64,000 nucleotides of DNA from Paractinoplanes brasiliensis. Lineage in GTDB: Bacteria > Actinomycetota > Actinomycetes > Mycobacteriales > Micromonosporaceae. The notes below the pieces were generated by a model that was not told where the DNA came from, searched no databases, and worked only from the letters and a program-made list of their open reading frames with translations. This document shows positions 57,901 through 64,000 of this stretch, piece by piece. Position numbers and translations under genes: made by a program. The stretch covers positions 930,001-994,000 of the forward strand of contig NZ_SNWR01000002.1 of the NCBI RefSeq assembly GCF_004362215.1, in the 5' to 3' direction. Each line of letters opens with the position of its first letter. The stretch's first letter is position 1.

Positions 57901-58019
57901 GCGCACGAGTAACCCAGCAGGGCCCACGTCACCAGGTGGGCGCCGGGGAAGGCGTAGTAGATCGCGGACAGCGCCACGATCCACGCGCCGAAAGCGGCGC
58001 GAACGGCTCGCGTCGTCAT
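54960..58019 (-). CDS. Large membrane PAS-GGDEF-EAL c-di-GMP enzyme
   Basis: A 1019-residue protein. About ten hydrophobic segments fill residues 10-310. A GAF-like or linker region (about 320-450), a PAS domain (about 465-580), GGDEF (about 590-750) and EAL (about 765-1005) follow. The GGDEF loop (RMGGDEFA) and the EAL motifs (MEALVRW, NVSARQF, EITESLL, DDFGTGYSS, KVDKSF) are intact, so either activity is possible. The architecture resembles actinobacterial CdgA/RmdB-type proteins but is not identical. It shares high EAL similarity with the protein at 13724. Which activity dominates cannot be read from sequence. Confidence 0.93.
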   Translation of the reverse strand: MTTRAVRAAFGAWIVALSAIYYAFPGAHLVTWALLGYSCAAMVLVGVRLNRPARRLPWYLISAALVFFTTGDTVYNLILFLGREPVFPGPADLLYLMVYPLLTGAFLLFVRARGGASNRAALLDALVPTVGLGLLSWVYWIAPFTRSHELTLMQKLVSIGFPFGDVIALALTLRMLTSPGRKPRALVAIVIAIAGLLVSDIFYGQSQLNSAWSLGGPVDLGWIVFYAATAWTALMPSMSRLTEQLPQATGTDLRSARLALMAAAALIAPAVLYVEWMHGKDVEVARGGVVDAPVIAGAAALMFVLVLARVNGLAVDQRQARARERALHQAGTAVFEATTEREVAQALRNAVEKLMPAGEPSRLDFTTDAPTPHEPGLRLLPGSELPKGMPHGDFEHFLYATMPLPGEGRVAAGVLGAPATVLREMKPTFEALLGQVEVVLQRIGLTGEVNRRNSEAYFRTLIQNASDVILIVDGDDTITYASPSADTVLGHPDLAGTPLPALIAVSHHTALSEALAAVKSGRDQAEATDLAVLCEDGRLLQIECTGRDLRDDPTVGGLVLTMRDVTERRRLEDDLSHLAFHDGMTGLANRVLFRNRLEQAFSVAERDDAVIAVLFVDLDDFKDVNDTLGHAVGDQLLVSVGERISQVVGVADTAARMGGDEFAVLIEQSHDATRAEEIAERIVQALAEPVELPDGLGGSHIVSGAASVGVATNRGAASGTELLRHADLALYQAKGEAKGTWQRYQSDLHTAMVQRLETRAALHEAIDNEQFAVMYQPIVDLGSAETVGMEALVRWQHPTRGLLGPYHFIEAAEESGAIVEIGRWVLCEALREIARMHAAEPDTTLRYVSVNVSARQFRTPGFVDQVREALADSGADPQWLLLEITESLLLRDADQVRNDLGELRALGVRIAIDDFGTGYSSLSYLRQMPVDVLKVDKSFIDDILGSEQQRALVDAIVTLARNLDLAVVAEGIEDEGQRAELIAMGCPYGQGYLFSKPVWPHEIAAGRRSSEEARDLSAA

Positions 58020-58100
58020 CGGCCCTCCTCCGCCTGCGCGTGCAGCTGGTCCTGTCTTTCCATCGGGCGGCCGGGTCGCGGCCTGAGGGAATAGTCGGAT

Positions 58101-59135
58101 CTACCGCCAGGCCGGTGCGTCGATCGTCACCGTACGGTCGGTATCGGCCGATTCCTCCACGGCCAGGGCGACGAGATGGTCGTGCGCGCCGTCGGCCAGG
58201 GGATAGGGCGGCGGCCCGTCCCCGCGTACCCAGTCGGCCATCTGCCGCAGCTGCGTGGCGATCGCAATCTCCTCGTCGCTGAACCGAAGACCGGGGAACG
58301 GATTGCGGAACAATACCCGGTCGCCCAGCGTGATGGTGTCGGTGTCGAAGCCGTCCAGGTCGAGGTCGTACCCGGTCTGCCGGCGCACCAGCGGCGAGCG
58401 TACGATCGTGCGGGGCTCGAGGAGCCGTACGACCTCGTCGTCGCGCAACTCGCCGTGGGTGCCGCGGACCACGAGCCGGCGGAACCGCAGCTGGTTGTGC
58501 CACTGGTTGACGGTGAAGTCGTACAGCCCGGACCGTCCGTCGCCGAAGTCGACGGTCGCGATCGTCGTGGTGGCAGGCTTCGGCTCCGGGTCATCGGTCC
58601 AGCCGTCACGGGTCAGCGGGTCGACCAGCGGGGCCGTCGTCCGGGTGGCCCGGACGGTCACCTGGCCGCGGCCGACACCCAGGAAGCCGCGCATCATCGA
58701 GATCGCGTGATACATGTGCGTCGACGACACCTGCACCTGCGTCGGCTCACCGATAACCCCCGCCCGCACGGCGGCCAGGCGCGCCGCGTGGGCCGGGACG
58801 AGAAGGTATTGCTCGGCCACCTGCACCAGCCCGGTGTCGCCGGTGCGCCGCCACAGCTCGGCCAGCCCCTCGGCGGTGGGCGCGGGCGGCGTCTCGGCCA
58901 GCACCGGCAGGCCGCGTTCAACCGCTTCGACGATCACGGACGGGCTGGCGCTCCACGACACGGCCGTCACCAGGAAATCGGGCCGGATCTCGTCGAGCGA
59001 GGAGAACGTCGGCACCGGCAGATCGCGCGGCGTGCGCACCACCGCGCCGAGGCACTCGAGGCCGGGCAGAGCCGCACCGAGCCGCCAGAACATTTCGGCC
59101 CGCCACCCGGAGCCCACCACCGCGAACGACGTCAT
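58101..59135 (-). CDS. Gfo/Idh/MocA family oxidoreductase
   Basis: A 344-residue NAD(P)-dependent dehydrogenase-like protein. The N-terminal Rossmann motif FAVVGSGWRAEMFWRLG is followed by the family's ETPPAPT strand (position of the usual EKP, with Thr for Lys). The dinucleotide domain ends near 120 and a C-terminal beta-sheet domain follows (AISMMRGFLGV, YDFTVNQWHNQLRFRRLVV). Replacement of the EKP lysine hints at altered catalysis. ATG 59135 is used. It is divergent from an MFS gene 55 bp away. The substrate, probably a sugar or cyclitol, is unknown. Confidence 0.85.
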   Translation of the reverse strand: MTSFAVVGSGWRAEMFWRLGAALPGLECLGAVVRTPRDLPVPTFSSLDEIRPDFLVTAVSWSASPSVIVEAVERGLPVLAETPPAPTAEGLAELWRRTGDTGLVQVAEQYLLVPAHAARLAAVRAGVIGEPTQVQVSSTHMYHAISMMRGFLGVGRGQVTVRATRTTAPLVDPLTRDGWTDDPEPKPATTTIATVDFGDGRSGLYDFTVNQWHNQLRFRRLVVRGTHGELRDDEVVRLLEPRTIVRSPLVRRQTGYDLDLDGFDTDTITLGDRVLFRNPFPGLRFSDEEIAIATQLRQMADWVRGDGPPPYPLADGAHDHLVALAVEESADTDRTVTIDAPAWR

Positions 59136-59190
59136 GCGGCACACACTAGATCCCGGGTTGACCCCGGATCGAGCGGGGAACCGGTCGGGC

Positions 59191-60654
59191 GTGACACCCG
59201 AACAGTCGACGCGCTGGAAAGCGCTCACGGTTGCCCTGGTCGCAGGGTTCATGACGCTGCTCGATGTGAGCATCGTCAACGTCGCCCTGCCCTCGATCCG
59301 CGACGAGCTGGGCCTGAGCCCGGCCGAGCTGCAGTGGGTGCTGTCGGGGTACGCCCTGACCTTCGGTCTGCTGCTGGTGCCGGCGGGCCGGTTCGGCGAC
59401 GCCCGCGGCCGGCGGGACGCCTTCGTCGCCGGTCTGATCCTGTTCACCCTGGCCAGCGCGGCCGCCGGGCTCGCCCGGTCGGCGTTGTGGCTGGTGGTGG
59501 CCCGGCTCGTGCAGGGCGCCGCCGCCGGCATCGTCAACCCGCAGGTCTCCGGGCTGATCCAGCAGATGTTCGAGCCCAAGGAGCGAGGACGCCCGTTCGG
59601 CCTGCTCGGCGCGACCATCGGCGTCTCCACCGCGGTCGGCCCGCTGCTCGGCGGCCTGCTCATCGCCCTGATCGGCCCGAGCGAGGGCTGGCGGTGGATC
59701 TTCTATCTGAACGTGCCGATCGGCGTCGTCGCGGTCTGGCTGGGCATGCGGTGGATCCCCGCGGTGGCCGGAAAACGCCGCGAGAGCCTCGACCCGGCCG
59801 GCGTCGGGCTGCTCGGCCTCGGCGTGGTGCTGTTGCTGCTCCCGCTCGTGCAGGAACGCGAGTGGCAGGGTTCGGGCAAGTGGCTTGTCGCGGTGGCGGG
59901 CGTGCTCGTGCTGGCCGGCTTCTGGCGGTGGGAACGGTCGTACGGGCGTACCCGCACCGCGCTGATCGAGCTGGGCCTGTTCAAGGTGCGTTCGTACGCC
60001 CTCGGCGCGCTGATCGGGCTGCTGTACTTCGCCGGGTTCACCACCATCTTCTTCATCTACACCCTCTATCTGCAGAGCGGCCTGGGGTACTCCGCCCTCG
60101 AGGCCGGCCTCGCGATCACGCCGTTCGCGGTCGGCTCGGCCGTCGCGTCGGCGATCGGCGGCCGGTTCGTGCAGCGGTTCGGGCGGCACATGGTGGTCGG
60201 CGGGCTTGTCGCCGTCGTCGCCGGTCTGGCCGCCACCGACGTCAGCCTGCGGCTCGTGCCCGGCTCCGGCGGCGGCTGGGCGGCTGCCCTCCCGCTGCTC
60301 GTGGCCGGGCTGGGCAGCGGCTTCGTGATCAGTCCGAACCAGACCCTGACCCTGTCGGAGGTGCCGGTGGCGCGGGCGGGCAGCGCCGGGGCCGTCCTGC
60401 AGACCGGTCAGCGCATCGGCACGGCCATGGGGATCGCCGCCGTGGGCGCGTTCTTCTTCAACCGGCTGGCCGCCGGCCAGGGCGACTGGGGCGGAGCCTT
60501 CCGGGGCGCGCTGTGGCTGACCGTGAGCTTCGTGGCCGTGGCCCTGGCGGCCGCGCTGGCCGACGTGCTCTCAGGACGCAAGCACGCGGCGGACCCCGGC
60601 CGTGACCCGGTCGACGTCGCCGGTGGCCAGGACGTCGAGCAGCGCCCCGCGTAG
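59191..60654 (+). CDS. DHA2-family MFS exporter
   Basis: A 487-residue 14-helix exporter. It has LLDVSIVNVALPSI in helix 1, GRRDAF after helix 2, RLVQGAAAGIVNPQ in helix 4 and VSTAVGPLLGGLL in helix 5. Proton-driven efflux of drugs is the family role. GTG 59191 is used, with GGGG upstream. Its last 84 bases overlap the convergent TetR gene, so transcription of the two may interfere. That TetR gene is the likely regulator. Confidence 0.9.
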   Translation: MTPEQSTRWKALTVALVAGFMTLLDVSIVNVALPSIRDELGLSPAELQWVLSGYALTFGLLLVPAGRFGDARGRRDAFVAGLILFTLASAAAGLARSALWLVVARLVQGAAAGIVNPQVSGLIQQMFEPKERGRPFGLLGATIGVSTAVGPLLGGLLIALIGPSEGWRWIFYLNVPIGVVAVWLGMRWIPAVAGKRRESLDPAGVGLLGLGVVLLLLPLVQEREWQGSGKWLVAVAGVLVLAGFWRWERSYGRTRTALIELGLFKVRSYALGALIGLLYFAGFTTIFFIYTLYLQSGLGYSALEAGLAITPFAVGSAVASAIGGRFVQRFGRHMVVGGLVAVVAGLAATDVSLRLVPGSGGGWAAALPLLVAGLGSGFVISPNQTLTLSEVPVARAGSAGAVLQTGQRIGTAMGIAAVGAFFFNRLAAGQGDWGGAFRGALWLTVSFVAVALAAALADVLSGRKHAADPGRDPVDVAGGQDVEQRPA

Positions 60655-61092
60655 CACCGCGAGCACGGCCGTACGGTGGGCCGGGGACGAGCCGGGCTCG
60701 GCGCGGGACAGCAGGTCGAGCCAGTCGGCCACGGTCTCGGCGGCGAACCCCGTCCATGGCCCGTCCACCGCTCCCAGCGAGCGGGCGTAGGCCTCGACCC
60801 ACAGGCGCAGCACTGAGGCGTTGGCCGGGTCGGACAGCCACTCCCAGATCGCCAGGCCGGCCGAGTCGACCCCGCGGGGGAGGACACCGTCCAGGGCCAA
60901 CAGTTCGTCGCGACGAGCCCGAGTCAGCAACGCCCTGATCAGCCCGTCCTTGCTCTCGAACAGGAACAGCAGCACCCTCGGGCTGGTGCCGATCGCCGCC
61001 GCCAGCGGCCTGAGCGACATTTCCGAAATGCCGGACTCGCGTACGTAGGCGTAAGCCTTCTCCAGCAGCTCTTCCCGTCGCCCGTGCGCCAC
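60571..61092 (-). CDS. TetR family regulator
   Basis: A 173-residue TetR protein: LLEKAYAYVRESGISEMSLR, PLAAAIGTSPRVLLFLFESK, DGLIRALLTRAR in the DNA-binding part. The C-terminal domain is short. It starts at ATG 61092, and a perfect 8+8 inverted repeat lies 20 bp upstream, in the gap to the GNAT gene. The 3' end overlaps the MFS gene by 84 bp on the opposite strand. Confidence 0.88.
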   Translation of the reverse strand: MAHGRREELLEKAYAYVRESGISEMSLRPLAAAIGTSPRVLLFLFESKDGLIRALLTRARRDELLALDGVLPRGVDSAGLAIWEWLSDPANASVLRLWVEAYARSLGAVDGPWTGFAAETVADWLDLLSRAEPGSSPAHRTAVLAVLRGALLDVLATGDVDRVTAGVRRVLAS

Positions 61093-61111
61093 GACAGGGA
61101 TACTATCCTGT

Positions 61112-61131
61112 ACTGAAACGACTGTTTCAGT
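61112..61131. promoter_or_regulatory. TetR-type operator
   Basis: ACTGAAAC and GTTTCAGT form a perfect inverted repeat with a 4-bp spacer, midway between the divergent TetR and GNAT genes. GGATACTATCC just before it is a second, shorter palindrome that could hold a -10 element. Confidence 0.65.
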
Positions 61132-61145
61132 GGGCGGAGGCGGCG

Positions 61146-61622
61146 ATGATCCGGGAATTGGGGCGGCCCGGCGACCTGGGCTGGGTGGTCATGGCACACG
61201 GCGAGCTGTATGCGCGCGAGTGCGGCTGGGACACGTCGTTCGAGGCGCTGGTCGCTCGGATCATGGCTGATTTCGCGGGCGGGCGTGACCCCGTACGGGA
61301 AAGGGGTTGGATCGCCGAGACGGACGGGCGGCGTGTTGGCTGTGTGCTGTGTGTCGACGGCGGGGATGACACGGCCGTGCTGCGGGTTCTCCTCGTGGAT
61401 CCGGCCGCCCGGGGACACGGCTTCGGCGGACAGCTCGTCGACACCTGCCTGGACTTCGCGCGAAAAAACGGATACGTCCGGATGAAGCTGTGGACCACTG
61501 ATCTGCAGAAGGCCGCGACCGCTCTCTACATATCGCGCGGATTCGAGCTCATCAAGGAGGAGCCGCACGAGGGCTTCGGCGCCGGCGAGCTCAACGGCCG
61601 GACGTACGCCCGGGAGCTCTAG
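61146..61622 (+). CDS. GNAT acetyltransferase
   Basis: A 158-residue GNAT protein of the type found attached to MarR proteins. It opens IRELGRPGDLGWVVMAHGEL YARECGW. The CoA site is LLVDPAARGHGFGGQLVDTC, then FARKNGYVRMKLWTTDLQKA and LYISRGFELIKEEPHEGFG. Stand-alone forms usually lie beside a regulator, as here. Its stop overlaps the convergent exonuclease stop within CTAG. The substrate is unknown. Confidence 0.9.
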   Translation: MIRELGRPGDLGWVVMAHGELYARECGWDTSFEALVARIMADFAGGRDPVRERGWIAETDGRRVGCVLCVDGGDDTAVLRVLLVDPAARGHGFGGQLVDTCLDFARKNGYVRMKLWTTDLQKAATALYISRGFELIKEEPHEGFGAGELNGRTYAREL

Positions 61623-62530
61623 CCCGCGAGGGCGTCGACCAGCCGCTTCGCCGAGTTGGCCAGGTTCCACCGCTCGGCCAGGGCGATCAGCGCGTCCGGG
61701 TCCTGGGGTGAGCGGGGAATCGCCGGGTCGAAGCCGGGCAGTTTCACGTCGAGCACGACCTTGCACACCGGCAGCGCCGCGGCCAGGTAGTCGCGGGAGG
61801 CGTCGAGCTTCGTGCGCACGCCCGGCGCGAACCCGGCCTCCGGGTCGTCGAGCGCCGCCAGGATCTGCTCGACCCCGCCGTACCGCATGATCAGCCGTGC
61901 GGCCGTCTTCTCGCCCACGCCCGGCACGCCCGGCAGGCCGTCGCTGGCGTCCCCGCGCATCGCCGCGAAGTCGGCATACCATTTCGCGGGCACGCCGTAC
62001 TTGGTCTCGACCAGCGCGTTGTCGGCGTCCTCGAGCTTGGCCACCCCGCGTCCGCAGTAGAGCAGCCGGGTGCCGCGCTCGTCGTCGACCAGCTGGAACA
62101 GGTCGCGGTCACCCGAGACGACCTCGACCGGGGCGGGCTGGGTGGCCGCCAGGGTGCCGAGCACGTCGTCGGCCTCGTACCCCTCGACCCCGAACGCCGG
62201 GATGCCCACCGCCTTGAGTACCTCGAGCAGCACCGGGATCTGCTTCTCGAGCGCCGGCGGCACCACTTCGACGTCACCGTGGGCGACCCGGTGTTTCTTG
62301 TACGACGGCACCAGCTCGACCCGCCACGCCGGACGCCAGCTCGCGTCGAGCGCGCACACCAGCCGATCGGGCCGCCGCGTGCGCACCAGCTGGGCGATCA
62401 TGTCCATGAACCCGCGGATCGCGTTCACCGGCTCGCCGGCGCTGGTCTGCGCGGCCTTCTCGGGGATGCCGTGGAAGGCGCGGAAGTAGAGGCTGGGGGC
62501 GTCGACGGCGAGCAGCGGCTGTGCGGTCAC
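61619..62530 (-). CDS. 5'-3' exonuclease (FEN/PIN-like, DNA polymerase I N-terminal type)
   Basis: A 303-residue flap-endonuclease-like protein, a stand-alone version of the 5'-nuclease domain of DNA polymerase I. Metal-binding acidic residues are visible in LLAVDAPSLYFRAF, DRLVCALDASWRPAWR, VEGYEADDVLGTLA, EVVSGDRDLFQLV, and the helix-hairpin-helix GDASDGLPGVPGVGEKTAAR. It should remove RNA primers or flaps, possibly in repair. GTG start at 62530. Widely conserved in actinobacteria beside unrelated genes. Confidence 0.92.
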   Translation of the reverse strand: MTAQPLLAVDAPSLYFRAFHGIPEKAAQTSAGEPVNAIRGFMDMIAQLVRTRRPDRLVCALDASWRPAWRVELVPSYKKHRVAHGDVEVVPPALEKQIPVLLEVLKAVGIPAFGVEGYEADDVLGTLAATQPAPVEVVSGDRDLFQLVDDERGTRLLYCGRGVAKLEDADNALVETKYGVPAKWYADFAAMRGDASDGLPGVPGVGEKTAARLIMRYGGVEQILAALDDPEAGFAPGVRTKLDASRDYLAAALPVCKVVLDVKLPGFDPAIPRSPQDPDALIALAERWNLANSAKRLVDALAG

Positions 62531-62567
62531 CGTGCCACCTTAACGGCAGCCTGTCGCACCGCTGCCC

Positions 62568-62579
62568 TAACGACCGTTA
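62568..62579. promoter_or_regulatory. TAAC-N4-GTTA inverted repeat before acyl-CoA dehydrogenase
   Basis: TAACGACCGTTA lies 11 bp before the GTG of the second acyl-CoA dehydrogenase. It resembles the GTTAAC/GGTAAC repeat before the first acyl-CoA dehydrogenase (10242). A TTAACGG word is also present at 62540. Confidence 0.4.
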
Positions 62580-62590
62580 AGCTGACTGTT

Positions 62591-63736
<1,146 letters not shown>

Positions 63737-63792
63737 CGGCATGGAGAACGCCGACGCCGGGAAGGACGCGTCGTAACCGGTAGGGTGTCGCC

Positions 63793-64000
63793 GTGGAAGA
63801 GATCGACCGGGCGATCGTGGGCGCCCTCACCGCCGACGGGCGCCTGTCGTACACGGACCTGGCCGAGCGGGTCGGGCTGAGCGTGTCAGCCGTGCACCAG
63901 CGGGTCCGGCGCCTCGAACAGCGCGGCGTGATCTCCGGGTACACGGCGAAGGTCTCGTACGAGGCTCTGCAGCTGCCTTTGACCGCGTTCGTGGCGATCC
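63793..64000 (+). CDS. Lrp/AsnC family regulator (partial, C-terminus outside window)
   Basis: The first 69 codons are visible: VEEIDRAIVGALTADGRLSY, TDLAERVGLSVSAVHQRVRR, LEQRGVISGYTAKVSYEALQ. This is the winged helix of an Lrp/AsnC regulator and the start of its ligand-binding (RAM) domain. GTG at 63793 is the start. Such proteins usually control amino-acid metabolism or transport genes, often a divergent or downstream neighbour, which here is outside the window or the acyl-CoA dehydrogenase upstream. Confidence 0.9.
   Translation, partial: MEEIDRAIVGALTADGRLSYTDLAERVGLSVSAVHQRVRRLEQRGVISGYTAKVSYEALQLPLTAFVAI

Noticed and set aside
55017..58094. Open frame of about 1025 codons opposite the large GGDEF-EAL gene
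   Set aside because: Composition is that of an antisense frame (Val/Gly/Gln/Arg-rich) and the real gene on the other strand has complete catalytic motifs.

Overview
The window is about 64 kb of a very GC-rich, gene-dense actinobacterial chromosome. Family content points to a filamentous, probably zoospore-forming Micromonosporaceae of the Actinoplanes type. The clues are a mycothiol-type maleylpyruvate isomerase-like protein, an F420/FMN LLM-class oxidoreductase, many TetR/MFS pairs, a gas-vesicle accessory-like protein at the left edge, and a flagellar FliQ in a non-flagellar context. The genus is an inference from family content, not from a marker gene. I see no rRNA, tRNA, CRISPR array, intact transposase, integrase or prophage genes.

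Layout. 1-5.3 kb: GvpU-like gene (cut by the window edge), YjbR/MmcQ protein, then about 3.5 kb of minisatellite arrays around one small-protein gene with an expanded tail and a short-chain dehydrogenase remnant. 4.3-7.5 kb: DUF2332 protein, metallo-beta-lactamase-fold hydrolase, a haem-oxygenase-like iron redox enzyme and a divergent CDGSH protein. 7.5-13.7 kb: a fatty-acid cluster (fabG4, htdX, acyl-CoA dehydrogenase, acyl-CoA synthetase, with divergent thiolase fadA2) whose order resembles the Mycobacterium tuberculosis Rv0241c-Rv0244c locus. 13.7-18.4 kb: a GGDEF-EAL protein and an MFS exporter/TetR pair with two matching operators. 19-22 kb: an NB-ARC ATPase followed by three long tandem-repeat arrays. 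22-30.9 kb: TetR/NmrA pair, GH13 enzyme, HEAT protein, LuxR-type STAND regulator, STAS protein, VOC protein, nitroreductase. 30.9-34.5 kb: two divergent citrate synthase genes, each interrupted in frame by its own tandem repeat. 34.6-40.2 kb: two small conserved proteins, glgX, a PrsW-type protease pair, DUF1990. 40.2-47.6 kb: LLM oxidoreductase, hexapeptide acetyltransferase, an inositol-phosphatase-like protein lacking metal ligands, GNAT, DUF1479, and a ROK repressor with an internal repeat. 47.6-64 kb: orphan fliQ, several membrane or housekeeping proteins, a ricin-type lectin, an ArsR/SRPBCC operon, a second GGDEF-EAL protein, MFS/TetR, exonuclease, a second acyl-CoA dehydrogenase and the start of an Lrp/AsnC regulator.

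The most unusual signal is the density of minisatellites. At least seventeen independent tandem arrays (periods 9, 13, 18, 20, 30, 32, 51, 60, 72, 85, 86, 126 and 136 bp) lie in this one window. Arrays between genes have arbitrary periods, whereas the three inside genes (30, 18 and 72 bp) are multiples of three and keep the frame. Several intergenic arrays are visibly copies of the adjacent gene's start or end, which suggests a local amplification process acting at gene boundaries. A related 10-12 bp palindromic word, TCAACGTTGA and variants, recurs in several arrays and promoters.

Functional coherence is local. The lipid cluster forms an activation plus beta-oxidation/beta-ketoacyl module. 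Several transport and redox genes sit beside their own one-component repressors, with clear inverted-repeat operators in the intervening DNA.
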